Positions 1-10,111 are shown, counted from the stretch's first letter. The stretch is 34,056 nt of DNA from an uncultured Pseudomonadota bacterium (GCA_903846555.1 CAINBI010000029.1:1-34056), one strand, 5' to 3'. The notes: a model not told the origin generated them from the sequence alone. Numbers and translations are program-made.

Positions 1-524
1 AGGATATTAAACATGCTTACTTGCCCTGCAACTTGGCTTTTTGTTGGCTTTTCACGCTTACGTTGAAGCGCATGCTCAATTAAATTTAAACCATGCCGCC
101 CTATCGCCTGATTCAGCAAAACGTCTTCATCGCAAATAATTGCAGCCTCAGTCCATGCCGCTTGATTACGGTAGTTTGCCGCCACTGGTAATAATAGCTT
201 TAGCATGCGCTGTACAGCCCAATGTAAATTAACAGCGGTTGGTCGGCTTTGAATAAGTTGCGTTGCAGCTTGTTGCAATGCACTATCGCTAGCATCATGC
301 TGCATCGCTAAAGCCACGCCATAAGCAGCGGCTGCGCCAATTAAAGGTGCGCCGCGAACCTGCATGGTTTTAATCGCGACCACCATTTGCTGCAAACTGC
401 TCATGTGTGCAATTTCAAAGGCATGCGGCAATTTCGTTTGATCGATGATGGCAACGGTGCTTTGCTGCACGCCTGCATTTTCAACGGGCCAAATGGTGCG
501 ATATTGTTGTTGACTCACTAGCAT
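1..524 (-). CDS. mtnA: S-methyl-5-thioribose-1-phosphate isomerase, 5' part (partial)
   Basis: The gene starts at 524 and runs off the left edge of the window, leaving 174 codons without a stop. The translation opens MLVSQQQQYRTIWPVEN and contains IIDQTKLPH, IKTMQVRGAPLIGAAAAYG and VNLHWAVQRM. These match the N-terminal half of MtnA, which isomerises methylthioribose-1-phosphate to methylthioribulose-1-phosphate in methionine salvage. The RGAPLIG segment is the family's conserved substrate-binding loop. The visible part ends just before the expected LTHCNAG catalytic-Cys segment, so that residue cannot be checked. An AGGAATT ribosome-binding site lies a few bases upstream of the ATG. It is transcribed alone, away from the tatD block. 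Identity is by motif recognition and I am confident of it. Confidence 0.88.
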   Translation of the reverse strand, partial: MLVSQQQYRTIWPVENAGVQQSTVAIIDQTKLPHAFEIAHMSSLQQMVVAIKTMQVRGAPLIGAAAAYGVALAMQHDASDSALQQAATQLIQSRPTAVNLHWAVQRMLKLLLPVAANYRNQAAWTEAAIICDEDVLLNQAIGRHGLNLIEHALQRKREKPTKSQVAGQVSMFNI

Positions 525-633
525 AAAAATCGGCAATTCCTAGCAATAAAAGGCAATCTAATTGAAAATATAAATAATTCAAAAGTTGACTTTAAAATAG
601 TTCCCTGAAACTAAAAATACTCTCCACATTATC

Positions 634-654
634 TGTGGATAACTCTGTGAATAG
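634..654. promoter_or_regulatory. Two tandem DnaA-box-like sequences upstream of mtnA
   Basis: In the AT-rich gap 525-787, TGTGGATAA (634-642) is an exact reverse complement of the consensus DnaA box TTATCCACA. A degenerate copy, TGTGAATAG (646-654), follows with a 12-base period. Nothing else in the gap is recognisable. There is no dnaA, dnaN or rpmH nearby, so this is not claimed as oriC. It may be a DnaA-responsive regulatory site or chance. Confidence 0.3.
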
Positions 655-787
655 TTGTGACTTGAAAATGTAACATCACAATTTATAAGGGGTTTTTCAA
701 AACGCTTAAAATTTGCACTATTATTTATTCATTAAAAATCAATAAGTTACATATTCGGCATTGATTGATAAGGGTTTTTTCCTGTAG

Positions 788-1600
788 TTAATGTAGCACA
801 TTAGGTGATGTGCATAAGTAAGCTAGTTTTGGTAAAACTTTAAAGGCGTTGGCACCAGTAATATCAAGCACTTGCGAGACATTTACCTGCCTTAAATCGG
901 CTAAAACCTGAGCAATTTTAGGCAACTCTAACGGACTATTCCTGCCTTTTGCTCCTAGCCATTCTGGGGGGATATCAGGTGAATCCGTCTCTAAAACGAT
1001 GGATTCTAGAGGCAATTTAACCGCAAGTTCACGAATTTTTAACGCGCGACTATAAGTCATTGCACCGCCAAAACCCAGCTTAAATCCTAGCGCAATAAAC
1101 TGCTCGGCCTGTTGAAAACTACCGTTAAACGCATGTGCAATTCCGCCAATTACTTGATATTTGCGTAAATATTTTAAGATATCGTCCACAGCATGACGCA
1201 CATGTAATATCACTGGTAAGTCATATTGCTTGGCAATTTTAAGTTGCTCTGTAAAAAAATAGGTTTGTAGCGCAATATTGATTTTATCGCCTTTAGGTTT
1301 AATGGAAAAATAATCCAAACCGATTTCGCCGATCGCTACAGGGCTGTATTGCTTGACGTAATTATTCAATATTTCAATATCATCAAGTAAGGCGCCATCC
1401 ACATACATGGGATGAATGCCGAGCGCATAAGCGCAATGACTGTGCTGATAACATAGCGCAATCACCGAATCAAAATTACTGCGTGTGACGGCGGGAATTA
1501 CCAGCTTTGCAACACCTTGATGCAAGGCCAGCCTAGCAATATCGTCTCTATCAGCGTCAAACTCAGCGGCATCAAGATGGCAATGGGTGTCGATGAGCAT
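788..1600 (-). CDS. tatD: TatD-family metal-dependent hydrolase
   Basis: This is a 270-residue TatD-family protein, a metal-dependent nuclease/hydrolase with a TIM-barrel fold. The start was placed at 1600 (MLIDTHCHLD) because the N-terminal metal-binding HxH falls at residues 6-8, as in the family. The open frame continues 24 codons upstream but only by overlapping ribD. Other family signatures are GEIGLDY, VILHVRHA, GGIAHAFNG and the C-terminal ETDSP metal ligand. The length is typical. It begins 10 bases after the ribD stop, so it is probably co-transcribed as the last gene of the glyA-nrdR-ribD block. Whether it acts as a DNase (TatD) or is a YcfH/YjjV-type paralogue cannot be decided from sequence. 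Confidence 0.85.
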   Translation of the reverse strand: MLIDTHCHLDAAEFDADRDDIARLALHQGVAKLVIPAVTRSNFDSVIALCYQHSHCAYALGIHPMYVDGALLDDIEILNNYVKQYSPVAIGEIGLDYFSIKPKGDKINIALQTYFFTEQLKIAKQYDLPVILHVRHAVDDILKYLRKYQVIGGIAHAFNGSFQQAEQFIALGFKLGFGGAMTYSRALKIRELAVKLPLESIVLETDSPDIPPEWLGAKGRNSPLELPKIAQVLADLRQVNVSQVLDITGANAFKVLPKLAYLCTSPNVLH

Positions 1601-1610
1601 GTTGAATCGG

Positions 1611-2738
1611 CTATGAACTTTTGGCGCTAGGCTTGGCGCGCAAGCGAATATCTTGCCCCACCAATCGCACATCTAAAACTTGCAAATTGCTTGCTTGCTC
1701 CATTTCGGTGAGCTCACTGATAGCAAACATCGCTTTTGCATCGGCGCCCATCAATTTAGGCGCATAGTAAAAAATAAACTCATCAATCAAATTCGCTTGC
1801 AAAAATCCACCATTCAAGCCCTGCCCTGCCTCTAGCAACACTTCATTGATGCCACGCTGGGCTAAATCTTCAAGTAGCGCGTTTAAATCTACCTGCCCAT
1901 TTAGCTTAGGTATATGTAGCAACTCCGCGCCAATAGCCTGTAAGGTGGCTGCGTGATTAGCCGTATCATTTGCATACGCAATAAGTACGGGGCTGCCTGC
2001 CAGCTTGCTTGCATCCAACATATTGCAATCAATAGGTGTTTGTAACTGACTATCCACAATCACCCGCAATGGTTGGCGAATAGTATGGCTTAGCGTTAAA
2101 TGATCTAGCCGCACATTCATCGTTGGATTATCCGCCAATACAGTGCCTATACCAGTGATAATGGCACACGATTGTGCACGCCAATGCTGCACATCCAGCC
2201 TTGCTGCCTCGCCCGTTATCCACAGGCTTTTACCATTGTTAAGCGCGGTTCTACCATCTAAACTAGCGGCGATTTTGCTACGCACATACGGTCGACCGCG
2301 CATCATGCGTGAAATAAACCCAGGGTTAAGTGCAATGGCTTCCGTTACCATCAAGCCAGTTTCAACAAGTATGCCATGCGCTTGCAGGCGCTTTAAACCA
2401 TTACCTGCAACGAGCGGATTTGGGTCTTGCATGGCGACCACGACGCGCTTAACACCCGTGTTTATCAGCGCATCTACACAAGGCGGTGTGCGCCCGTGAT
2501 GATTGCACGGCTCTAAGGTAACATAGGCATCAGCATCTTTTGCGGCTAAGCCAGCCTCACGCAAAGCAAACACCTCGGCATGTGGCTCGCCAGCTTTAAG
2601 ATGTGCGCCTTGGCCGACAATCTTTTGATTTTTAACGATAACGCAACCCACCCGAGGATTAGGTTGAGTCGTATACAAGCCCTGCTCTGCCAACCGCAAA
2701 GCTTGGGTCATATAGAGATGATCGGCGGCTGTAAACAA
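1611..2738 (-). CDS. ribD: Bifunctional riboflavin biosynthesis deaminase/reductase RibD
   Basis: This 375-residue enzyme catalyses two consecutive steps of riboflavin synthesis: deamination of the diaminopyrimidine and NADPH-dependent reduction of the ribosyl group. The N-terminal cytidine-deaminase-like domain (about 1-145) has the zinc site HAE at residues 53-55 and the two cysteines of PCNHHGRTPPC (Cys78, Cys87). The C-terminal RibD_C reductase domain (about 150-370) has RPYVRSKIAASLDGRTA and ends near LLEAGQGLNGGFL. The length is normal. Met1 fits the usual RibD N-terminus, with Met10 as an alternative. It lies 51 bases after the small BamE-like gene and 10 bases before tatD. I see no FMN riboswitch upstream, consistent with internal operon placement. 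Confidence 0.95.
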   Translation of the reverse strand: MFTAADHLYMTQALRLAEQGLYTTQPNPRVGCVIVKNQKIVGQGAHLKAGEPHAEVFALREAGLAAKDADAYVTLEPCNHHGRTPPCVDALINTGVKRVVVAMQDPNPLVAGNGLKRLQAHGILVETGLMVTEAIALNPGFISRMMRGRPYVRSKIAASLDGRTALNNGKSLWITGEAARLDVQHWRAQSCAIITGIGTVLADNPTMNVRLDHLTLSHTIRQPLRVIVDSQLQTPIDCNMLDASKLAGSPVLIAYANDTANHAATLQAIGAELLHIPKLNGQVDLNALLEDLAQRGINEVLLEAGQGLNGGFLQANLIDEFIFYYAPKLMGADAKAMFAISELTEMEQASNLQVLDVRLVGQDIRLRAKPSAKSS

Positions 2739-2789
2739 AGTAAGAAGTAGCCGTTAAGGAAGTATCTGCAAGAGCGTCGCTAAATCGTC

Positions 2790-3167
2790 TTAATGCGATG
2801 AAATACGGCTATTGATTAAACGATTATTTTCATCAAAGAAAATAAGTAAGCCATGATAGACATGCATGCATTTACCTAAATCATATTCTGCAGAATTTGC
2901 ATCCTCATAGCTCGGGCGGCCTAAAAGAACACTAACAGCTGACCTAGGTGTACCCCTAGCAAGTACATGCTGCTTTAGATCATAGGCCATGTCGCCACGC
3001 TTACATTCTTTTTCAATAGTGGCTGCACTTTGCATCCATTTTACTTGGTCAAATTTTTCAGAGCCAAATACAAAACTATCTTTCATTGCCCACCAACCAA
3101 AAAAAACGATGGTCAGCACTACGGTAAATGCAGCAAGTGCAATAGATAACCAGTGAATCAATTTCAT
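2790..3167 (-). CDS. Small membrane-anchored protein with BamE/OmlA-like domain
   Basis: This is a 125-residue protein of unknown function. A hydrophobic segment at about residues 8-28, preceded by MKLIHW, looks like an uncleaved N-terminal anchor, and no lipobox cysteine is present. The rest is probably periplasmic. The stretch ARGTPRSAVSVLLGRPS followed by a beta-rich end (HGLLIFFDENNRLINSRI) resembles the BamE/SmpA/OmlA-like fold, in which a G-T/M-xx-x-V-xx-L-LG-x-P signature precedes a pair of strands. This resemblance is pattern recognition only. Two cysteines could form a disulfide. An AGGA ribosome-binding site precedes the ATG. It lies 73 bases after nrdR and upstream of ribD, so it is probably part of that transcript, but the context gives no function. 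Confidence 0.65.
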   Translation of the reverse strand: MKLIHWLSIALAAFTVVLTIVFFGWWAMKDSFVFGSEKFDQVKWMQSAATIEKECKRGDMAYDLKQHVLARGTPRSAVSVLLGRPSYEDANSAEYDLGKCMHVYHGLLIFFDENNRLINSRISSH

Positions 3168-3240
3168 TATTTATTTCCTAATTAATAGCCTAGCCCAATA
3201 AATAGAGGCTTTCAAAATAAAACGCCTTGCAATAAATTTT

Positions 3241-3717
3241 CTAGCTATTATCAATGCGTCGTTTAGTCTGCTTGTCTAAATCACGAATCACATCGTTAAA
3301 ATCATCCACATCTGAAAAGCTACGATACACCGAAGCAAAACGTATATAGGCTACTTTATCCATCAGTTTAAGCTCATGCATCACGCTTTCACCTAGTGTC
3401 CTGGCCGGAATCTCACGTTCGCCCAAACTCAACAGTTTTTGTGAGATTCTATCCAATGCACGCTCTACATATTCAGTAGGCACAGGCCGTTTATGCAATG
3501 CGCGTGAAAAAGATAAACGCAATTTTTCACGGTTAAACTCTTCGCGCGTGCCATTAGTTTTAACCACTTGCGGCATGTGCAACTCAGCAGTTTCATAAGT
3601 GGTAAAGCGTTTATCACACCCAGTGCATTTGCGGCGACGGCGAATAGAATTACCCTCTTCATTGACCCGCGAATCAATGACCTGAGTATCGCCAGCACCG
3701 CAAAAAGGGCATTTCAT
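3241..3717 (-). CDS. nrdR: Transcriptional repressor NrdR
   Basis: This 158-residue regulator represses ribonucleotide reductase genes according to the ATP/dATP state. The N-terminal zinc ribbon has Cys3, Cys6, Cys31 and Cys34 (MKCPFC and CTGC). The Arg-rich stretch SIRRRRKC is the DNA-binding part, and the ATP-cone domain covers about residues 49-139. Length and motif order are canonical. It starts only 3 bases after the glyA stop, and glyA-nrdR linkage is common in proteobacteria. It is the second gene of the block. Confidence 0.96.
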   Translation of the reverse strand: MKCPFCGAGDTQVIDSRVNEEGNSIRRRRKCTGCDKRFTTYETAELHMPQVVKTNGTREEFNREKLRLSFSRALHKRPVPTEYVERALDRISQKLLSLGEREIPARTLGESVMHELKLMDKVAYIRFASVYRSFSDVDDFNDVIRDLDKQTKRRIDNS

Positions 3718-3720
3718 TAC

Positions 3721-4980
3721 TTAGCCTTGATACACGGGAAAGCTTGCAGTTAAAGCATGTACTTTCGCTTTAGTGACTGCAATCACCGCTTCATTGGTTG
3801 GGTTATCTAACACATCGGCAATCAGATTAGCCACTAAGCGCGCTTCATCTTCTTCAAAACCGCGTGTAGTGATGGCTGGTGCGCCGATACGAATGCCAGA
3901 AGTCACAAATGGACTTTCTGGGTCGTTCGGAATCGAATTTTTATTCACGGTAATATGTGCCAAGCCAAGTGCAGCATCAGCGGCTTTACCAGTTAAGCCT
4001 TTAGTGCGTAAATCCACCAAGAACATGTGTGATTCCGTACGACCTGAAATAATGCGTAAGCCGCGTGCGGTTAATGCTTCTGCCATCGCTTGGGCATTTT
4101 TAATCACTTGGGCTTGGTAGGTTTTAAATTCTGGCTGAGATGCCTCTAAAAAAGCAGTCGCTTTTGCTGCAATCACATGCATCAACGGGCCGCCTTGCAG
4201 GCTAGGAAACACGCTTGAATTCAATGATTTTTCGAACTCGGCTTTAGCCAAAATAATGCCGCCGCGCGGACCGCGTAAAGTTTTGTGTGTGGTTGAAGTC
4301 ACAAAGTCAGCATGCGACACTGGGTTTGGATACACGCCAGCGGCTATCAAACCTGAGTAATGCGCCATATCCACCATAAAATAAGCGCCTACTTTTTTAG
4401 CGATTTCACTCATGCGCGCCCAGTCAAAACGTAAGGCATAGGCTGAGGCACCGCCAATCAACAACTTTGGTTTACATTCAATGGCAATGCGCTCCATTTC
4501 ATCATAATCAATTTCTTCTTTATCGTTTAAGCCATAAGGCACGATATTAAATAATTTTCCAGACAAATTGGCAGGTGAGCCATGCGTTAAATGCCCGCCA
4601 TGACCAAGATTCATACCCATCACCGTATCACCCGGTTTAAGAATAGAAAAATACACGGCTTGATTAGCTTGAGAGCCAGAATGTGGTTGCACATTGGCAT
4701 ATTCCGCGCCGTATAACGCTTTTAAACGATCGATGGCTAATTGTTCAACTTGGTCTACAAACTCGCAACCGCCGTAAAAGCGTTTACCTGGATAACCTTC
4801 AGCATATTTATTAGTCAGCTGAGAGCCTTGCGCCTGCATCACCGCTGGACTGGTGTAATTTTCAGAAGCAATCAATTCTATATGATCATGCTGACGCACA
4901 AGCTCTTGCTCTATCATGCCCCACAAAGCAGGGTCAGCTTGATTCAGGGTATTAGCATAATTAAATGGGGCTGTAGACAT
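3721..4980 (-). CDS. glyA: Serine hydroxymethyltransferase
   Basis: This 419-residue PLP enzyme interconverts serine plus tetrahydrofolate with glycine plus methylene-tetrahydrofolate. It is a central C1-transfer step, which fits a methylotroph. The PLP lysine is Lys233 in [29 protein letters not shown] at the N-terminus and [12 protein letters not shown] with the PLP-binding Asp/His are all present. Length is standard. It is the first gene of the minus-strand block leading to nrdR and ribD, so the promoter should lie in 4981-5086. No glycine riboswitch was recognised there. Confidence 0.97.
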   Translation of the reverse strand: MSTAPFNYANTLNQADPALWGMIEQELVRQHDHIELIASENYTSPAVMQAQGSQLTNKYAEGYPGKRFYGGCEFVDQVEQLAIDRLKALYGAEYANVQPHSGSQANQAVYFSILKPGDTVMGMNLGHGGHLTHGSPANLSGKLFNIVPYGLNDKEEIDYDEMERIAIECKPKLLIGGASAYALRFDWARMSEIAKKVGAYFMVDMAHYSGLIAAGVYPNPVSHADFVTSTTHKTLRGPRGGIILAKAEFEKSLNSSVFPSLQGGPLMHVIAAKATAFLEASQPEFKTYQAQVIKNAQAMAEALTARGLRIISGRTESHMFLVDLRTKGLTGKAADAALGLAHITVNKNSIPNDPESPFVTSGIRIGAPAITTRGFEEDEARLVANLIADVLDNPTNEAVIAVTKAKVHALTASFPVYQG

Positions 4981-5086
4981 GGTGTTTGGCTTTCCGTAAC
5001 GGTTAGTAATTAATGACTGTTAATAATTTAGCGAATAAATCTTGGTGTATCTTACTTGGTATATTTTACCACGCACTTACAGTAAG

Positions 5087-5212
5087 AGACCTTTGCACGA
5101 AGCAAAATTAAACGTAATTAAATCTAAAATCCACAATTATCGTCATTCCCGCGTAGGCGGGAATGACGGAGTTGATAGGGTTTCGGGTTAAAAAACGCTC
5201 GTGCAAAGGTCT
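5087..5212. mobile_element. 126-bp miniature inverted-repeat element (MITE-like) with dRS3-like core
   Basis: Perfect 14-bp terminal inverted repeats are seen: AGACCTTTGCACGA at 5087-5100 and its complement at 5199-5212. They are flanked by the direct repeat AAG (5084-5086 and 5213-5215). In the centre is the palindrome CGTCATTCCCGC-GTAG-GCGGGAATGACG (5141-5168). There is no transposase gene, so it would be a non-autonomous element mobilised in trans. From memory the ends resemble IS5-family termini, which is an inference. It fills most of the 4981-5313 gap between glyA and iscX. Confidence 0.72.
5145..5164. repeat. dRS3-like 20-bp palindrome, copy 1
   Basis: ATTCCC-N8-GGGAAT is the form of the neisserial dRS3 repeat. 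It is centred in the 126-bp element. Two more copies occur at 6127-6146 and 6293-6312. Confidence 0.75.
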
Positions 5213-5251
5213 AAGTAAGATTAAAGCCATGAAGCTTAAAGGCGTTCCAAT

Positions 5252-5281
5252 GATGTCGCCTACATCTAGCCACGCTATAAT
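5252..5281 (+). promoter_or_regulatory. Candidate sigma-70 promoter for iscX
   Basis: A perfect TATAAT (5276-5281) lies 33 bases upstream of the iscX ATG, just outside the MITE. The -35 region, around GATGTC at 5252-5257, is poor, so this is a -10-based guess. Confidence 0.35.
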
Positions 5282-5313
5282 GCACATTATTGACATCGTG
5301 AGGAATCAACCAA

Positions 5314-5508
5314 ATGAAATGGACAGACAGCGCAACCATCGCCGAAACACTCTACGACACACACCCGGATATTGACCCTAAAACTATACGCTTTACGGAT
5401 TTAATGCAGTGGGTGATGGATTTAGAAGGCTTTGACGACACGCCAGAAAAATGTGGCGAAAAAATCTTAGAAGCCATACAACTGGCTTGGATAGATGAAG
5501 CCGAATAA
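5314..5508 (+). CDS. iscX: Fe-S cluster assembly protein IscX
   Basis: This is a 64-residue acidic protein of the IscX/YfhJ family, an adaptor and putative iron donor that binds the cysteine desulfurase IscS. It matches the E. coli protein along its full length: [39 protein letters not shown] and the C-terminal WIDEAE. A GAGGA ribosome-binding site sits 8 bases upstream of the ATG. It usually ends the isc operon, but here no iscSUA, hscAB or fdx gene is near and a protease gene follows 21 bases later. It therefore appears detached from the operon. Confidence 0.95.
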   Translation: MKWTDSATIAETLYDTHPDIDPKTIRFTDLMQWVMDLEGFDDTPEKCGEKILEAIQLAWIDEAE

Positions 5509-5529
5509 GACGCAACGCTTAAAACCGAC

Positions 5530-6006
5530 ATGACTAGAAACACAATATTTGTGGCCATTATCTGGATTGCGCTGGCAGGACTGATTTTCTACTTGGTAGA
5601 CAACATTCAAAATCCCAATAAAATTGATCGCCTCGGTGAGAATAGTACGGTCGTGTTGAAACGTGGTTTAGATGGCCATTACCGCGCAGAGGCACTCATC
5701 AATGGTGAAAAAGTGAACGTGTTGGTCGACACTGGCGCAACAGGTGTGGCTATTTCACAAAACATTGCCGACAAACTCAAGCTCAGCAGCATCAACGCCG
5801 TGCGCACCAACACAGCCAACGGCGACAGTATCGGTTATATGGTGCGCCTAAATGCTGTCCAACTTGGTGGCGTTAAAGCACATAACGTTTCGGCAATGAT
5901 TGCACCTAACTTAGATGGTGATGTGTTGCTTGGCATGTCATTTTTAGGCCGCATGGATGTCAGATTATTTGATGGTGAAATGACCATTAAACAGGTGGAA
6001 TATTAA
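5530..6006 (+). CDS. Membrane-anchored retropepsin-like aspartic protease (clan AA)
   Basis: This 158-residue protein has one N-terminal membrane segment (about 7-24) and then a single retropepsin-like domain. The catalytic motif is VLVDTGATGVAIS with Asp67-Thr-Gly, and the C-terminal flap/psi-loop pattern is VLLGMSFLGRMDVRLFDG. It fits the bacterial clan-AA family (TIGR02281 type), which acts as a homodimer and, from topology, probably in the periplasm. Its substrate is not known. It follows iscX by 21 bases on the same strand and is probably co-transcribed. A hairpin (6039-6068) lies after the stop codon. Confidence 0.85.
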   Translation: MTRNTIFVAIIWIALAGLIFYLVDNIQNPNKIDRLGENSTVVLKRGLDGHYRAEALINGEKVNVLVDTGATGVAISQNIADKLKLSSINAVRTNTANGDSIGYMVRLNAVQLGGVKAHNVSAMIAPNLDGDVLLGMSFLGRMDVRLFDGEMTIKQVEY

Positions 6007-6038
6007 GGCTTAGGCTACTTGGGGTGAAACTGGTTTAT

Positions 6039-6068
6039 TGTAGGAGCAATCTGAAAATTGCTCCTACA
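6039..6068. repeat. 12-bp inverted repeat after the protease gene
   Basis: TGTAGGAGCAAT (6039-6050) and its exact complement (6057-6068) are separated by 6 bases. The stem is strong but no T-tract follows, so it may be a REP-like palindrome or a factor-dependent/3'-end-stabilising hairpin rather than an intrinsic terminator. Confidence 0.55.
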
Positions 6069-6126
6069 AATTCATTCCGATTCCTACATTTATCGTTTAA
6101 GTAAGCGCTGATTTATTACATCCGTC

Positions 6127-6146
6127 ATTCCCGCGAAGGCGGGAAT
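6127..6146. repeat. dRS3-like 20-bp palindrome, copy 2
   Basis: ATTCCC-GCGAAGGC-GGGAAT near the left end of the 248-bp element. Confidence 0.72.
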
Positions 6147-6292
6147 CCAGTCAAGCGACATACCCATCTTTGTACCGATAAAACTAAAAATTCTATAATT
6201 TATTATTTTTATAATTTCAAATCAATAGATTGATAACCATTACCTAGTTTAGGCGCGATCATGTTAATTACAGAACATTGCACTTTAACTGG

Positions 6293-6312
6293 ATTCCCGC
6301 CTACGCGGGAAT
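6293..6312. repeat. dRS3-like 20-bp palindrome, copy 3
   Basis: ATTCCC-GCCTACGC-GGGAAT near the right end of the 248-bp element, inverted relative to copy 2. Confidence 0.72.
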
Positions 6313-6349
6313 GACGGATTGAGGATTTAACGAATAAATCAGCGCTTCC

Positions 6350-8020
<1,671 letters not shown>

Positions 8021-8059
8021 TTAATCCTTATGAATTAAATAAATTATAGACGAAAAACA

Positions 8060-8140
8060 CGCCTAAAACCATTAAAACACCTGCCCCGCGAGGCAATAGA
8101 GACGGACTTCGCAGGGCATCTGTTTTTAATGTTTTGGGCG
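8060..8140. repeat. 81-bp imperfect inverted repeat upstream of pgm
   Basis: The left arm beginning CGCCTAAAACCATTAAAAC (from 8060) pairs with the complement of the right arm ending GTTTTGGGCG (8140). The pairing continues inward through TGCCCCGCGA and TTCGCAGGGCA, with a few mismatches and indels. It could be a 5'-leader hairpin of pgm (43 bases upstream of the ATG) or a decayed palindromic element. Confidence 0.5.
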
Positions 8141-8412
8141 CTAAACCCTTAAATTAACGCTCTCAAATAGCATGATTTACCCGTGTAGGATACTATCAGC
8201 CAGCAATACGCCATTGATCGCGTTAATCCAGCAATTGCAAACCAAACACTAAAACCAAAAAGTGATAATCCTAAAATGGTAAAACTCTTTCATCAAACAC
8301 TTTTTAAGCAAAAATTATATTCAATTAGTAACCATGTATCAGAACTAACATCTACCATAGTACTGATAATATATGAGTCATCAAAAAATTGTGTAATTGA
8401 CTTAATTTATGC

Positions 8413-8461
8413 TTGATTTGCAACCGCCTAAGGGTTATTGTTTAGCTAGAGCTTGTCTAGC
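8413..8461 (+). promoter_or_regulatory. Candidate promoter and operator palindrome of the aldehyde dehydrogenase gene
   Basis: TTGATT (8413-8418) and TATTGT (8436-8441) are spaced by 17 bases. Directly downstream, GCTAGA-gcttg-TCTAGC (8445-8461) is a perfect 6-bp inverted repeat placed about where transcription would start. This suits a repressor site. The leader to the ATG at 8591 would be about 140 bases. No regulator gene is adjacent. Confidence 0.3.
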
Positions 8462-8590
8462 AAAACCTTTTAATAATAATGGGTTGGACGTTTTAAGTTG
8501 GCTTTTAGATACAAAAAAAATAGTAAGGAAGTAATGCAGTTCTACGGATAGAAATACTACATTATCAATAGCAAAACTAGAGGAGTCAGC

Positions 8591-10111
8591 ATGAGTTTAG
8601 ATCTACTAAGAGGCCTTGGCGTAACAATACCTTACAAAGCAAAATACGATAATTTCATTGGTGGAAAATGGGTAGCGCCTGTTAAAGGTGAATACTTTGA
8701 TGTTATTACACCGATTACCGGCAAACCATATACGCAAGCGGCTCGCTCAAGTGCTGAAGACGTTGAGCTTGCATTAGATGCTGCGCACGCAGCGGCTGAT
8801 AAATGGGGCCGTACAGGAGCAGGTGAGCGGGCTAACCTACTGCTTAAAATTGCAGATCGGCTAGAAGCGAATCTTGAATTATTAGCCACTGCAGAAACCA
8901 TTGATAATGGCAAACCAATTCGTGAAACAATGAATGCTGATATTCCATTAGCCATTGATCACTTCCGTTACTTTGCTGGCTGTATGCGCGCCCAAGAAGG
9001 CAGTTTAAGTGAGATTGACGAAACAATGGTCGCTTATCATTTCCATGAGCCTATTGGTGTTATCGGTCAAATTATTCCTTGGAACTTCCCAATTTTAATG
9101 GCGGCTTGGAAGCTAGCGCCAGCGGTGGTTGCTGGTAACTGTGTAGTGATGAAACCAGCAGAATTCACACCAATAAGCATTTTGATTTTGATGGAATTAA
9201 TTGCAGATATCTTACCGCCAGGTGTCATTAACATTGTGAATGGTTACGGTCGTGAAGTAGGCGCACCATTGGCAAACAGCCGCCGTATAGGCAAAATCGC
9301 CTTTACTGGTTCAACGGCTACTGGCCGTGTTATTGCTCAAGCTGCAGCTTCAAACTTGATTCCAGCAACACTAGAATTAGGTGGCAAATCACCTAATATA
9401 TTCTTTGAAGACATTGCTGATGCGGACGATGACTTCTTTGATAAAGCCGTTGAAGGCCTTGTATTATTTGCTTTCAACCAAGGTGAAGTTTGTACCAGCC
9501 CATCGCGCGCATTGATTCAAGAATCTGTTTATGACAAATTCATGGAGCGCGTACTACCGCGCGTAGCGGCTATTGTGCAAGGCAATCCATTAGACTCTAA
9601 CACTATGATTGGCGCACAAGCATCACAAGATCAACTAAACAAAATCATGTCATACATGGACATTGGCAGACAAGAAGGCGCGCAAGTGCTTATTGGCGGC
9701 GAACGCAATGTATTAGGCGGCGCTTTTGCTGACGGTTATTACATTCAGCCCACATTGCTTAAAGGCAATAACAAAATGCGCGTGTTCCAAGAAGAGATTT
9801 TTGGCCCAGTGCTCGCAGTGACCACCTTTAAAGATGAAGCCGATGCGCTTGCGATTGCCAATGACACTGTATTTGGTTTAGGTTCAGGCGTTTGGACGCG
9901 TGATGGTAGCCGTGCTTATCGTATGGGTCGTGGCATTAAAGCGGGTCGCGTTTGGACTAATTGTTACCACGCTTACCCAGCACATGCTGCATTTGGTGGC
10001 TATAAAGAATCTGGTATTGGTCGTGAAACACACAAAATGATGCTGGATCATTACCAACAAACTAAGAATCTTTTAGTAAGCTATAGCCCTAAAAAACTAG
10101 GCTTTTTCTAA
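8591..10111 (+). CDS. NAD(P)-dependent aldehyde dehydrogenase (AldB/ExaC-like)
   Basis: This 506-residue aldehyde dehydrogenase oxidises an aldehyde to the acid with NAD(P). Catalytic residues are visible: Asn165 in PWNFP, Glu262 in LELGGKS and the nucleophile Cys301 in [12 protein letters not shown]. The NAD-binding FTGSTATGR and C-terminal EIFGPVLAV are also present. The NQGEVCT context, length and N-terminus fit the AldB/ExaC acetaldehyde-type subfamily. The DUF779 gene downstream is a known companion of that group. In a methylotroph the substrate could be acetaldehyde or another short aldehyde, but specificity cannot be read here. A GAGGAG ribosome-binding site precedes the ATG at good spacing. 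Confidence 0.93.
   Translation: MSLDLLRGLGVTIPYKAKYDNFIGGKWVAPVKGEYFDVITPITGKPYTQAARSSAEDVELALDAAHAAADKWGRTGAGERANLLLKIADRLEANLELLATAETIDNGKPIRETMNADIPLAIDHFRYFAGCMRAQEGSLSEIDETMVAYHFHEPIGVIGQIIPWNFPILMAAWKLAPAVVAGNCVVMKPAEFTPISILILMELIADILPPGVINIVNGYGREVGAPLANSRRIGKIAFTGSTATGRVIAQAAASNLIPATLELGGKSPNIFFEDIADADDDFFDKAVEGLVLFAFNQGEVCTSPSRALIQESVYDKFMERVLPRVAAIVQGNPLDSNTMIGAQASQDQLNKIMSYMDIGRQEGAQVLIGGERNVLGGAFADGYYIQPTLLKGNNKMRVFQEEIFGPVLAVTTFKDEADALAIANDTVFGLGSGVWTRDGSRAYRMGRGIKAGRVWTNCYHAYPAHAAFGGYKESGIGRETHKMMLDHYQQTKNLLVSYSPKKLGFF

Noticed and set aside
1601-1672. Longer N-terminus of TatD (24 extra codons)
   Set aside because: It would overlap ribD and precede the conserved LIDTHCH start, and the internal ATG fits the family.
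4981-5086. Glycine or tetrahydrofolate riboswitch ahead of glyA
   Set aside because: No conserved aptamer pattern recognised, and the leader is short and AT-rich.
5108-5296. Minus-strand open frame of 62 codons containing VIPAYAGMT
   Set aside because: It is the translation of the dRS3-like palindrome and MITE. Such peptides are spurious products of this repeat.
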